64,000 bases of DNA. It comes from a bacterium. GTDB lineage: Bacteria; Electryoneota; Electryoneia; Electryoneales; Electryoneaceae. The notes beneath the pieces were generated by a model that ran no database searches, was not told the origin of the DNA, and was given only the letters and a program-made list of their open reading frames with translations. The stretch lies in assembly GCA_020444265.1 (NCBI GenBank), contig JAHLLH010000001.1, positions 620,001 to 684,000 on the forward strand. Direction: 5' to 3'. Each line of letters opens with the position of its first letter. Positions within the stretch are counted from its first letter, which is position 1. Position numbers and translations under genes: made by a program. This document shows, one piece after another, positions 36,660 to 45,353 of the stretch.

Positions 36660-37979
36660 ATGAAGCAGGTTTGTGTCGGTATCAGGTGGGAAGACAAATC
36701 CGAGTTGGAACGTCGCTCCCCCCTTACACCGGATGATGTTCAAGAACTTAGTGTGAAGCATGGGATCCAGTTTACCGTGGAACCCTCAGCCTCTCGTGTC
36801 TACGACGACAGCGATTTCGAAAAGGCTGGAGCGACAATTAAACTCGGACTCGACGCGTGCGATCTGATCGTTGGAATCAAAGAAGTCCCAATTAAACGTC
36901 TTGTCGAAGGCAAACCCCACCTCTTTTTCTCTCACACGATCAAAGGGCAGTCTTACAACATGGGCCTGCTCGCCGAAGTGCTGCACAAACAGATTACACT
37001 GATTGATTACGAAAAAGTGACCGATGACCAGGGCCGCCGTCTCATCGCCTTCAGTACCCAAGCGGGCCAGGCGGGCATGATCAACAGCCTTTGGTCCCTC
37101 GGGCAGCGTTGGCTCGCGCAGGGCATCGAGACCCCTCTAGCAAACCTGAAGCAGGCCTGCGATTACACATCCGGTTTGGAAGGACCTCGCAAAGACATTC
37201 GCGAAGCTGCCGAAGCAATTCGAGAGAATGGCCTGCCTGAAAGCGTCGCCCCGATCGTTGTTGCCTGCACCGGTATTGGACGAGTTTCCAGTGGTGCACA
37301 GGATATCCTGGACGACGCAAAGCCGGTTGAGCTGAACCCTGCTGACCTGCTTGACCCCGAGGTCATGAACGGGCTCAAGCGGAACAATATCTACAAAGTC
37401 GTTCTCGACATGGAGCACTTCCTGTTGCACGAGGAGGACGATAAGAAGTTCGACTTTACAGAATACCTGGCCCATCCTGAACGCTACCGCTCACGTTTCA
37501 CGGACTATCTCCCTTCGATTACAGTGCTCGTAAACGGGATCTATTGGGAGGAACGTTTTCCCCGCCTCGTCACTAAGCAAGACGTGAAGCAGTTGTTCAA
37601 GGACGCCCCCACTCCACGGTTGACTGTGATTGGTGATGTGACATGCGATCCGGAAGGAAGCATCGAGTGCACCTTGACCCCCACCCTCCCGGACAAGCCT
37701 GTGTTTGTTTATCGTCCGGAAACTGAGGATATGGTGTACGGTTTTGAGGGCGACGGCTTGCTGATGATGACGGTCGACATCCTTCCGACCGAAATCCCGA
37801 TCACATCCTCGGAAGAATTTGGTGCCATGCTGAAGCCTTTTCTGCCAGCGTTGGCCTTCGCCGATTACAGCACCTCATTCGATGAATTGGAACTTCCACC
37901 GGAATTCAAACGTGCCGTTATCGCACATAAGGGCGAGCTCACCCCTGACTATCGCTATTTGCAGGAATTTCTCGGATAA
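36660..37979 (+). CDS. Stand-alone lysine-ketoglutarate-reductase-like protein (AlaDH/PNT N-terminal fold)
   Basis: 439 residues from ATG 36660 behind AAGGAG. The start VGIRWEDKSELERRSPLTPDDVQELSVKHG and FFSHTIKGQSYNMGLLAEVL with LIDYEKVTDDQGRRLIAFSTQAGQAGMI match the lysine-ketoglutarate reductase half of eukaryotic aminoadipic semialdehyde synthase. The saccharopine dehydrogenase half is not fused, and no separate one is in the window. The reaction (lysine plus 2-oxoglutarate to saccharopine) is the family's; the true substrate here is unproven. Confidence 0.82.
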   Translation: MKQVCVGIRWEDKSELERRSPLTPDDVQELSVKHGIQFTVEPSASRVYDDSDFEKAGATIKLGLDACDLIVGIKEVPIKRLVEGKPHLFFSHTIKGQSYNMGLLAEVLHKQITLIDYEKVTDDQGRRLIAFSTQAGQAGMINSLWSLGQRWLAQGIETPLANLKQACDYTSGLEGPRKDIREAAEAIRENGLPESVAPIVVACTGIGRVSSGAQDILDDAKPVELNPADLLDPEVMNGLKRNNIYKVVLDMEHFLLHEEDDKKFDFTEYLAHPERYRSRFTDYLPSITVLVNGIYWEERFPRLVTKQDVKQLFKDAPTPRLTVIGDVTCDPEGSIECTLTPTLPDKPVFVYRPETEDMVYGFEGDGLLMMTVDILPTEIPITSSEEFGAMLKPFLPALAFADYSTSFDELELPPEFKRAVIAHKGELTPDYRYLQEFLG

Positions 37980-37993
37980 ACAAGGGAGCGATT

Positions 37994-38620
37994 TTGGATA
38001 TTGTCACCCCTCCAATTGGCCAGTATTTAGAATCACTCGTCCCAGAGCGCCACGATGTTTTTCATGCGATGGAACGGGAAGCGAAAGAGACCGGTTTTCC
38101 GCATGTAGGCCCCCAAGTGGGCGCTTTGCTGCAGCTTCTGGCAAGCATTAGCCAAGCTGAGAACGTATTTGAGTTGGGATCGGGATTCGGATACTCAGCC
38201 GCCTGGTTCCTATGCGGACTTCCTGAACAAGGGAGGGTGGTCTTAACCGACCTGAGCGCGGAGAATCGTTCGAAGGCGATCACCAATATCTCCCGGATCG
38301 GACGGGAATACTCGATTGATTTTCTGGTCGGGGATGCGCTCGAATTGCTGAAGAATAGCACGGAAAGCTGGGACATCATCTTCAATGACATTGACAAGAA
38401 GGACTACCCGAAGGTCATTGATGTGGCAGAGGGTAAATTGAAGTCTGGCGGATTGCTGGTCACTGACAATGCCCTTTGGTACGGCAATGTGGTTGAAAAA
38501 GGTGTTGATGCCGCAACGGATGCTGTCCGCGAGTACAACCAGCATCTTGCGAATCATCCTGGTTTCGACATGACCATCATACCTTTGCGTGATGGGGTTT
38601 CTGTCGCGCGAAAACGTTGA
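37994..38620 (+). CDS. Class I SAM-dependent O-methyltransferase
   Basis: 208 residues starting with TTG behind AGGGAG. The motif I region VFELGSGFGYSAAWFL, then VVLTDLSAENRSKAITNI, WDIIFNDIDKKDYPKVIDVA and GGLLVTDNALWYGNVVEKG are those of the cation-dependent caffeoyl-CoA/catechol type (family 3). It is 14 nt downstream of the LKR-like gene and likely co-transcribed. The acceptor is unknown. Confidence 0.9.
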   Translation: MDIVTPPIGQYLESLVPERHDVFHAMEREAKETGFPHVGPQVGALLQLLASISQAENVFELGSGFGYSAAWFLCGLPEQGRVVLTDLSAENRSKAITNISRIGREYSIDFLVGDALELLKNSTESWDIIFNDIDKKDYPKVIDVAEGKLKSGGLLVTDNALWYGNVVEKGVDAATDAVREYNQHLANHPGFDMTIIPLRDGVSVARKR

Positions 38621-38653
38621 CAACTACCAGGTAGAGAAAAGAAGGGCAGGACC

Positions 38654-38833
38654 GTGACCGTAAAAGACCCGAAAACGAAGTATCGCTGCACAGTCTGCGG
38701 CTATATCTACAACCCTGAATGGGGAGATGCGGAAAGCGATGTGGAACCAGGAACGGCATTTGACGATCTGCCCCGCGACTGGCTCTGTCCAATTTGCGGA
38801 GTAACCACTCAACTCTTTTTCCCCGAAGAGTAG
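38654..38833 (+). CDS. Rubredoxin
   Basis: 59 residues, too short for the ORF track. Starts with GTG behind an AGG-rich stretch. The two CxxCG knuckles are clear: YRCTVCGYIYNPEWGD and WLCPICG, with the conserved DDLPRDW between them, so it binds one Fe in a Cys4 site as a small electron carrier. The C-terminus (VTTQLFFPEE) departs slightly from the usual ending. It follows the methyltransferase by 33 nt; no obvious partner reductase is adjacent. Confidence 0.93.
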   Translation: MTVKDPKTKYRCTVCGYIYNPEWGDAESDVEPGTAFDDLPRDWLCPICGVTTQLFFPEE

Positions 38834-39326
38834 CGTGATCAAGCAATTACATGTAATCTGACTCTCAGCATGTATCCAACAGTAGCCTAAACGAATTGAC
38901 CGAAGGCTATTTATTACGATATCGTAACATTTAGGGTGGTGGCTGGCATCAGTACCCTTGATCATGTTCTCTACCCCCCGTTTCACCGTTGCCATGGAGC
39001 CACTTGATTCGCCTCCACCTCCTCATGCCGTTCTTCTTTTGAACGATACCGTGGCACAACACTATCAGCGGGGCTCTGTAATCCTATCTTGCTTGCTCGA
39101 ATGAGGTTACAGTCCTGCAGGTCGATCCATCCAAGCATCCACTCTTTGTTTTCCCCTTCACAGTGTCGCCCGATAACATCTACTTCTTGACCGTTCTCCT
39201 CAGCTCTGAGCCCTGCGAAGTCGCGTTGACTGGTAAGTTAGGTGCTTCTATCTTGCCATTGACAACACGTACAAAAACAATAGCATGCTTGAATATTTAG
39301 CATGTACGAACACGAAAGGAAAGCCG
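38834..39326. other. Intergenic region between rubredoxin and the 2-oxoacid dehydrogenase operon
   Basis: About 490 nt without a supported gene. It includes a perfect 14-bp palindrome TTACGATATCGTAA (38914-38927), a plausible operator, and a sigma-70-like promoter at its right end (39259-39286). The track ORF 38624-38995 on the minus strand is antisense to rubredoxin and not supported. Confidence 0.5.
39259..39286 (+). promoter_or_regulatory. Candidate sigma-70 promoter of the dehydrogenase operon
   Basis: TTGACA, 16-nt spacer, TAGCAT. The start point would fall near 39293, leaving a leader of about 34 nt to the E1alpha ATG at 39327. The -35 is perfect, the -10 weak. Confidence 0.55.
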
Positions 39327-40415
39327 ATGCCGAGCAAAGTCTACGCACGGTTCAGCGTATCCTACATGCAGGTATTGGACGAGGACGGCAAGGTTGATTC
39401 CAAGCTTGAACCTTCCGTCTCTGATGATGAGCTGCTCAAACTTTATCGAGTGATGCTCACCTCCCGTCGCCTGGATGAGAGGATGTTGAAGTTGCAGCGC
39501 CAGGGTCGCCTCGGAACGCTTCCGGTCTGTGTCGGCCAGGAAGCTGTTTCCGCAGCCGCCGCATTGGCGATGGCAGAAGATGACTGGTTTGTTGGAGCAT
39601 ATCGTGAACTCGCCGGCCGCGTCATGCGTGGCGAAGCGCTTGTCAAGCCAATGATGGTCTATAACGGCATGGAAGAAGGCAACATGACAGAGGGGATGAA
39701 AAACGTCACCCCAGTTGCCATCATCCTTGCCTCCCAGATCCCCCACGCAGTCGGGATTGCTTACGCGATCAAGATTCGCGGCGAGAAGAATGCCGTGGTA
39801 TCCTTCAACGGAGATGGATCCACTTCCGAAGGTGATTGGCACGAAGCTCTGAACTTTGCCGCGACGTGGCAGACACCGAACGTCTTTGTGGTGCAGAACA
39901 ACCACTGGGCCATCTCCACCCCGCTCAGCAAGCAGATGCACAACCGTTCCATCGCACAGCGCGGAATCGCCTACGACATGGAATCGATCCAGGTTGATGG
40001 TAATGACCCGCTTGCGGTCTACAAGGCTACAAAGGAAGCGCTTGACCGTGCCAAAAAGGGCGAAGGTCCCACACTGATCGAGGCGCTGACTTACCGCATG
40101 CTGATGCACACCACCGCAGACGATCCGAAGAAGTACCGGAAAGAGGATGAGGTGGAAGAGTGGGTCAAACGTGACCCGATCACCCGTTTCCGAACCTACC
40201 TCGGGAACAAGAAGCTCTGGAACGCCAAGAAAGACGAGGCGCTCGAAGCTGAGATCAAGGGTGAAATTGACGCTGCGGTCAAAGAGTTCGAATCCATCAG
40301 CAAAGTCCGGATGGACGAGCCCTTCGACTACATCTTCGGCGAGAAGGAAGAAATTATCGAAGAGCAGCGCCAGGAGTTTTTAGACGATCTGAGAAAGGAC
40401 AAGGAAGATGCCTAA
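39327..40415 (+). CDS. pdhA: 2-oxoacid (pyruvate-type) dehydrogenase E1 component alpha subunit
   Basis: 362 residues from ATG 39327 behind AAAGGAAAG; the track start is 14 codons earlier. The TPP-binding motif GDGSTSEGDWHEALNFAATWQTPNVFVVQNN is intact, with GRLGTLPVCVGQEAVSAAAALAM and HNRSIAQRGIAYDMESIQVDGND. It is the thiamine-dependent decarboxylating subunit. Pyruvate versus branched-chain 2-oxoacids cannot be told securely from sequence. Confidence 0.93.
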   Translation: MPSKVYARFSVSYMQVLDEDGKVDSKLEPSVSDDELLKLYRVMLTSRRLDERMLKLQRQGRLGTLPVCVGQEAVSAAAALAMAEDDWFVGAYRELAGRVMRGEALVKPMMVYNGMEEGNMTEGMKNVTPVAIILASQIPHAVGIAYAIKIRGEKNAVVSFNGDGSTSEGDWHEALNFAATWQTPNVFVVQNNHWAISTPLSKQMHNRSIAQRGIAYDMESIQVDGNDPLAVYKATKEALDRAKKGEGPTLIEALTYRMLMHTTADDPKKYRKEDEVEEWVKRDPITRFRTYLGNKKLWNAKKDEALEAEIKGEIDAAVKEFESISKVRMDEPFDYIFGEKEEIIEEQRQEFLDDLRKDKEDA

Positions 40416-41391
40416 ACTGACCATGGTACAAGCGATCAACCTCGCCCTGCACCAGGAAATGGAACGTGACGAGTCGGTTCTTGTCATGGGCCAGGATGTC
40501 GGTGTCAACGGCGGCGTTTTCCGTGTCACAGACGGCCTGGGCGACAAGTTTGGCTCGGACCGTGCGATTGACGCCCCGCTCGCGGAAGGCGCGATCATCG
40601 GTACCGCTATTGGCATGGCGATGAATGGTCTGAAGCCAGTCGCAGAAATGCAGTTCTCAGGCTTCAGCTACCTGTCGATCCCACAGCTCGAAGGTAATGG
40701 CGCTCGCATGCGAACCCGTTCACGCGGGCAATTCACCGTCCCGATGGTGATGCGTATGCCCTATGGTGGTGGTGTGCGTGCCCTGGAGCACCATAGCGAA
40801 TCGAAGGAGACCTACTACGCTCACACCCCGGGTATGAAGACGGTCATTCCTTCGACCCCGAAGGCAGCGTACCACTTGCTTCTCGCGGCTATTCGCGATC
40901 CCGATCCTGTGGTCTTCATGGAGCCGAAACATTCCTACCGTGCGTTCAAAGAAGAAGTTGACGACAACGGTGAGGCATGGGAGCTTGGCAAGGCTCGTAC
41001 CGTGCAGGAAGGAACCGATCTGACGGTGATTTCCTGGGGCGCCATGCTGCACCGTACGGAAAAGGTCGTCGAACAGCTCAGTGAGGATCGCAATGCCAGC
41101 ATCGAACTGATCGACCTTCAGACCATCTACCCGATGGACGGTGCAACGATTGCCAAGTCTGTCATGAAGACAGGTCGCTGTGTGATCGTACAGGAAGCCC
41201 AGAAGACACTGGGCCCGGCATCCGAGATCATTTCGATCATCAACGACAAGGCCCTCATGTACCTCGAGGCCCCGGTCAAACGTGTCACAGGTTACGATGT
41301 GATCATGCCCTATTTCGCGCGGGAAAACCAGTACGTCCCGACGATTGGGCGCATCAAGCGTGCTATCGAAGAGACACTCGACTTCGAATAG
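40408..41391 (+). CDS. pdhB: 2-oxoacid dehydrogenase E1 component beta subunit
   Basis: 327 residues. ATG overlaps the E1alpha stop by 8 nt. MVQAINLALHQEMERDESVLVMGQDVG, FGSDRAIDAPLAEGAIIGTAIGMAMNGLKPVAEMQF and the C-terminal domain with TDLTVISWGAMLHRTEKVVEQL and LIDLQTIYPMDGATIAKSV. It forms the alpha2beta2 E1 heterotetramer. Confidence 0.96.
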   Translation: MPKLTMVQAINLALHQEMERDESVLVMGQDVGVNGGVFRVTDGLGDKFGSDRAIDAPLAEGAIIGTAIGMAMNGLKPVAEMQFSGFSYLSIPQLEGNGARMRTRSRGQFTVPMVMRMPYGGGVRALEHHSESKETYYAHTPGMKTVIPSTPKAAYHLLLAAIRDPDPVVFMEPKHSYRAFKEEVDDNGEAWELGKARTVQEGTDLTVISWGAMLHRTEKVVEQLSEDRNASIELIDLQTIYPMDGATIAKSVMKTGRCVIVQEAQKTLGPASEIISIINDKALMYLEAPVKRVTGYDVIMPYFARENQYVPTIGRIKRAIEETLDFE

Positions 41392-41402
41392 AGGAGGTCC
41401 AC

Positions 41403-42758
41403 GTGTTTGAGTTTAAACTTCCCGACCTGGGTGAGGGCATCCACGAAGGCGAACTGCTGAAGTGGTATGTCGAAGTTGGCGAGGAAATCGAAGAAGATGC
41501 CGACTTGATGGATGTGGAAACCGACAAAGCTGCGGTAACCATCCCATCGCCCCGGAAAGGCAAAATAGCCAAGCTGAATGGTAGCGTTGGCGATACCCTC
41601 CACGTCGGTGATGTCGTTGTCGTAATCGATGATGGCAGCGGCGGCAGTATGGAGGAAGCGGCTCCGAAAGAAGAGCCGAAGCAGGAATCAAAAGCCGAGG
41701 AGCCCAAAAAGGAAGAGGCGAAACCTGCCCCGCAGGCAGCAAAGACCTCCCCCGCTCCGTCAGCAACCACCCCCGGTTCCCCGTTGAACCGTGTTCCCGC
41801 TGCACCAGCGACTCGTCGCCTTGCACGTGAACTCGGTCTCGACATCAACCAGGTCAAGGGCAGCGGTCCCGGTGGACGAGTTTCTCCGGACGATGTCCGT
41901 GCCTTCTCGGAGGGTAAACCGCAGGCAGCCACCGCGGCTACAACTCCGCCTGAAGCAGCGGGCGAGGAGTCGAGAGAGGCTCCAGTCTTTAGCGGTGGTA
42001 CCTCCGGCATCCCCTTCTTTGAGGTCGAGCAGATGCCCGATTTCGAGGAACAGGGCCCGGTGGAACGTGAGCCGGTCCGTTCGATTCGCCGCAAGGTGGC
42101 GAAGAAGATGGTCGCCTCAATGGTGATGGTGCCGCACGTCGCGCACATGGACGAAGCGGATGTCACCGACATCGAAGCGTTCCGTGCCGCTGAGCGTAAG
42201 CGTCGCGAAGGCACACCGGGTGGCAAGCTCACCCTGCTGCCTTTCGTGATCAAGGCGATGACCGGCCTGCTGAAACGTTATCCGATGTTCAACGCCAGCC
42301 TCGATCCGCATCGTGAGGAACTGGTCTACAAGAAGTACTACAACATCGGTTTCGCAGCGGACACCGATCGCGGCCTGATGGTTCCGGTCGTTAAGGGTAC
42401 CGAGTCCAAGAGCATCATTCAGGTTTCAGCGGATATCGTTGACTTGGCCACCAAGGCACGCGAAGGCGCACTTGATCCTGCGGATATGCGTGGAGGAACC
42501 TTCACCATCACCAATGTCGGTCCGATCGGCGGCACCGGGTTGATCCCAACGATCAACTACCCGGAAGTCGCGATTCTCGGCATGGGTCGAGTCACCGAGA
42601 AGCCGGTCGTGCGTGATGGCGAGATTGTCATCCGTAAGATGCTGCCCCTGACCCTTGCCTTCGACCATCGTGTCGCGGACGGTGCCCAGGCGGCGCACAT
42701 GGTGACGGAGCTGTGCAAGCTGCTCAGCGACCCGAACCAGTTGCTTCTCGAATCGTAA
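41403..42758 (+). CDS. pdhC: 2-oxoacid dehydrogenase E2 component (dihydrolipoyl acyltransferase)
   Basis: 451 residues, GTG start with GAGGAGG five bases upstream. One lipoyl domain (DLMDVETDKAAVTIPSP, modified Lys), an Ala/Pro/Glu/Lys linker, a peripheral subunit-binding domain (TRRLARELGLDINQVKGSGPGGRV at about 138), another linker, and the catalytic domain ending in LAFDHRVADGAQAAHMV (catalytic His and Asp). It forms the core of the complex. The lipoate-protein ligase downstream could modify it. Confidence 0.96.
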   Translation: MFEFKLPDLGEGIHEGELLKWYVEVGEEIEEDADLMDVETDKAAVTIPSPRKGKIAKLNGSVGDTLHVGDVVVVIDDGSGGSMEEAAPKEEPKQESKAEEPKKEEAKPAPQAAKTSPAPSATTPGSPLNRVPAAPATRRLARELGLDINQVKGSGPGGRVSPDDVRAFSEGKPQAATAATTPPEAAGEESREAPVFSGGTSGIPFFEVEQMPDFEEQGPVEREPVRSIRRKVAKKMVASMVMVPHVAHMDEADVTDIEAFRAAERKRREGTPGGKLTLLPFVIKAMTGLLKRYPMFNASLDPHREELVYKKYYNIGFAADTDRGLMVPVVKGTESKSIIQVSADIVDLATKAREGALDPADMRGGTFTITNVGPIGGTGLIPTINYPEVAILGMGRVTEKPVVRDGEIVIRKMLPLTLAFDHRVADGAQAAHMVTELCKLLSDPNQLLLES

Positions 42759-42817
42759 GGTTTTGATCCGTCCCCGGTCCCCTTGCTGGGACCAGGACGG
42801 TTTTCCCGGAGGATATC

Positions 42818-44239
42818 ATGGTCATCGGTGAATTGACACAGGAAACCGATGTCGTTGTGATCGGGGGCGGCCCAGGCGGGTATGTCGCGGCGATTCGTGC
42901 CGCGGATCTCGGTTTGGATGTTACCCTGATTGAAGAACGTGAAAAACTGGGCGGTGTCTGCCTGATCGAAGGCTGCATTCCCTCCAAAACCCTGATCCAC
43001 ACGGTTGAACTCGCCAACGCGATGCGTGAAGGCGAAAAGATTGGCCTCTCCTTCAAGGGCGATGTGCAGATTGACATCGAAAAGCTGCGTGCGTACACCC
43101 AGGAAGTGGTTGACAGCCTGACCGGTGGTGTTAAAACTCTCGTCGAAAAACGTGGTGTCGATGTCATCCACGGCCGTGCCACCTTCACCAGCAACAACAA
43201 GGTGCACATCGAGGGCGCTGGCAATGTCGAGTTCAAGTATGCGATCATCGCGACCGGTTCTCGCATCAACGAGCTGCCGACGGGCTACGATCTCCCGTTG
43301 TGGACATCCTACCACGGTGTCAACATCCCCGAAATCCCGAAGTCGCTTCTGGTTGTCGGAGGTGGCTACATCGGTCTCGAACTGGGCTTTGTCTACGCGG
43401 GCCTCGGCTCGAAGGTGACAATGGTCGAGTTCATGCCCAACTTGCTCGCTGGTGCGGATCAGGACCTCGTGAAGGTTGTGGTCAAGCATGCGGAAAAGCG
43501 GTTCGAGCGCATCATGACCGGCAGCAAGGTGCAGGAAGTGAAGCAGGGTAAAGGCGACAATTACGATGTCACGGTTGAAACAGCCGACGGCAAAACCGAA
43601 ACGCTCAACTTTGATCGTGTGCTGGTCTCCATCGGCCGCAAACCGAACACCGACAACATCGGGCTTGAACATACCGATGTTGAAGTCGGGGACCGTGGGC
43701 TGATTGTCGTCAACGAAGAGGGCCGCACTTCGGTTAAAAACATTTTCGCCATCGGCGATGTCACCCCCGGTCCGGCACTTGCCCACAAGGCTTCACGCGA
43801 AGGCAAGGTGGTCGCGGAAGTAATCGCCAAGCATCCAGCCGCCTTTGACAACCGTGCCATTCCAGCAGTCGTCTTCACCGACCCGGAGATCTCCTGGACG
43901 GGGATTACGGAACGTGAAGCGAAGGAGAAGGGAATTACGGTAAATGTGGGACGATTCCCCCTGTCTGCCCTCGGTCGTGCCAAGAGCCTCGGCCAGACCG
44001 ATGGTTTTGTCAAGGTTATCTCTGACCCGGAAACCCACCTGATTCTCGGTGTGGCGATTGTTGGCCCGTCTGCATCGGAACTGATCGCGGAAGGTACCTT
44101 GGCTATCGAGATGGGCGCGACCCTGGAGGACTTGATGTCCACCATCCACCCCCATCCGACCCTGTCCGAGTCCTTGATGGAAGCGGCAGAAGTCGCAGCC
44201 GGCGAACCGGTACACATCCTTCCTCGGAAGAAGAAGTAA
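42818..44239 (+). CDS. lpdA: Dihydrolipoyl dehydrogenase (E3)
   Basis: 473 residues with GGAGG before the ATG. FAD motif VVIGGGPGGYVAAIRAADLG, redox disulfide GGVCLIEGCIPSKTLIH (the common Asn before Gly is Glu here), NAD motif SLLVVGGGYIGLELG, NIFAIGDVTPGPALAHKA, and the C-terminal HPHPTLSESLMEAA active-site His/Glu. It reoxidises the E2 lipoyl groups. Last gene of the operon. Confidence 0.97.
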   Translation: MVIGELTQETDVVVIGGGPGGYVAAIRAADLGLDVTLIEEREKLGGVCLIEGCIPSKTLIHTVELANAMREGEKIGLSFKGDVQIDIEKLRAYTQEVVDSLTGGVKTLVEKRGVDVIHGRATFTSNNKVHIEGAGNVEFKYAIIATGSRINELPTGYDLPLWTSYHGVNIPEIPKSLLVVGGGYIGLELGFVYAGLGSKVTMVEFMPNLLAGADQDLVKVVVKHAEKRFERIMTGSKVQEVKQGKGDNYDVTVETADGKTETLNFDRVLVSIGRKPNTDNIGLEHTDVEVGDRGLIVVNEEGRTSVKNIFAIGDVTPGPALAHKASREGKVVAEVIAKHPAAFDNRAIPAVVFTDPEISWTGITEREAKEKGITVNVGRFPLSALGRAKSLGQTDGFVKVISDPETHLILGVAIVGPSASELIAEGTLAIEMGATLEDLMSTIHPHPTLSESLMEAAEVAAGEPVHILPRKKK

Positions 44240-44253
44240 GTGTCTAGATCGTT

Positions 44254-44277
44254 CCGTCAGATGCTTACATCTGACGG
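44254..44277 (+). repeat. Perfect hairpin after lpdA
   Basis: CCGTCAGATG-CTTA-CATCTGACGG, ten pairs, 15 nt after the lpdA stop. There is no T run, so it may stabilise the mRNA 3' end rather than terminate. Confidence 0.7.
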
Positions 44278-44291
44278 TTGCAGTCCTATGG

Positions 44292-44315
44292 CCCCGACAG
44301 AGATGCCGGGGTTTT
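44292..44315 (+). terminator. Candidate intrinsic terminator of the dehydrogenase operon
   Basis: CCCCG-N10-CGGGG followed by TTTTCT. The stem is only five pairs; its position after lpdA supports it. Confidence 0.6.
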
Positions 44316-44322
44316 CTGTGTC

Positions 44323-44343
44323 ATCCCGGGCTTGACCCGGGAT
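44323..44343. repeat. Palindromic unit ATCCCGGG-N5-CCCGGGAT
   Basis: ATCCCGGGCTTGACCCGGGAT, eight perfect pairs with a CTTGA loop. Sequences of this kind are common dispersed palindromes in some bacterial genomes (recollection, not searched). It opens a hairpin-rich gap before lplA. Confidence 0.6.
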
Positions 44344-44449
44344 CCAGCATCCGAAGTGACGAGGTTAATTCCGGTGAATCTGCCAACTACAACAGGGTAG
44401 CCTGGCGCTTCAGCTCTTAGTTGCAGTCCCTCTCGCCCGATACCGCGCA

Positions 44450-44488
44450 GTGCTGACATGCACGCTTGGGTGACGGGGCACCCAAGGC
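44450..44488 (+). repeat. 39-bp dispersed palindromic repeat, copy 1
   Basis: GTGCTGACATGCACGCTTGG... with the hairpin CTTGGGTG-ACGGGG-CACCCAAG. Near-identical copies occur at 45887-45925 and 48007-48045, and a related hairpin at 53318-53340. All are intergenic. The short ORFs over these (M.AWVTGHP...) are by-products of the repeat. Confidence 0.88.
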
Positions 44489-44489
44489 C

Positions 44490-44588
44490 GGTGACAGGTA
44501 CACGTTACACCAGCAGAGGATTCCCTCGAGGCACTTTCTTCATAGCGGACGGTGTAGACCTTCACAATCCCAGAGTGTACCTGTCACC
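44490..44588. repeat. Inverted repeat with 14-bp perfect arms
   Basis: GGTGACAGGTACAC (44490-44503) and GTGTACCTGTCACC (44575-44588) are exact reverse complements 71 nt apart, starting one base after repeat copy 1. It could fold into a snap-back stem or be a remnant of a small non-autonomous element. No ORF inside. A further hairpin CCCGACACT-GA-AGTGTCGGG lies just downstream (about 44639-44658). Confidence 0.75.
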
Positions 44589-44692
44589 ATCGCTCTTGCC
44601 ACCTTTGCTCTTGTCACTTTCTCCGGCCTCCGAAGAGACCCGACACTGAAGTGTCGGGCCAGGTACAGGGCCCAGTTCCCTATATTCCCCAC

Positions 44693-45352
44693 ATGAGCAG
44701 CACACGCGACGACGACAAACTCGGCATCATCCACTACGATACCAACCGCTCCATCCTCGACGAAACAAAGAAGGATGGTCAGCCTCGAATGCGCATCTAC
44801 GGAGTGGACGAAACCTGTATCGTGCTGGGGCGTGGCAGCGACCCTTACACCGAGGTTTACCTCGACCGTGCCAAGGCGGATGGCATCCCCCTCTACCGCA
44901 GACCCGGTGGTGGGTGCAGTGTGGTGCTCGATCCGGGGAACCTGGTGGTGGCAGCGACTCTGCCTGTCGAAGGATTGGGCGAGACGAAGAAGTGGTTCAA
45001 CCGTTGCACGCAGTGGATGATCGACGGCTTGCGTAAAGCTGGTGTTGAGGGTGTGGATACGGATGGTGTCAGCGACCTGGTGATCGGGGATAAAAAAATC
45101 GCCGGGTCCGCAGTCTACCGGACAAAGGATATCCTTTATTACGCGGTCACCATTCTGGTCAATGCCGACCTCTCCCTGATCGACAAGTACCTCCCCCATC
45201 CTCCACGTGAGCCGGAGTACCGAGCAGGGCGCTCTCATCTGGATTTTGTGGCGTCGCTGCAACAAGCGGTAGGGATATCAGATGTGAGAATGCTGGTAGA
45301 AAAGCTGAAGCAGACTCTAACACTGGATGCCCTGACAGAACGAACAGACTAG
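44693..45352 (+). CDS. lplA: Lipoate-protein ligase (LplA/LipB-type fold)
   Basis: 219 residues from ATG 44693. The cofactor-ligase core YRRPGGGCSVVLDPGNLVVAATLP and DLVIGDKKIAGSAVYRTKDILYYAVTILVNADL (catalytic Lys region) are visible. It attaches lipoate to E2-type domains; the E2 gene lies about 1.9 kb upstream. No ribosome site precedes the ATG, and TATATT sits about 6 nt before it, so translation may be leaderless. Scavenging versus octanoyl-transfer activity cannot be decided. Confidence 0.85.
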   Translation: MSSTRDDDKLGIIHYDTNRSILDETKKDGQPRMRIYGVDETCIVLGRGSDPYTEVYLDRAKADGIPLYRRPGGGCSVVLDPGNLVVAATLPVEGLGETKKWFNRCTQWMIDGLRKAGVEGVDTDGVSDLVIGDKKIAGSAVYRTKDILYYAVTILVNADLSLIDKYLPHPPREPEYRAGRSHLDFVASLQQAVGISDVRMLVEKLKQTLTLDALTERTD

Positions 45353-45353
45353 C

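Noticed and set aside
38624-38995. 123-codon minus-strand ORF over the rubredoxin gene
   Set aside because: It is antisense to a rubredoxin with both CxxCG knuckles intact and has no ribosome site.
42557-43786. 409-codon minus-strand ORF opposite pdhC/lpdA
   Set aside because: Shadow of two strongly conserved plus-strand genes; the protein has no recognisable motif.
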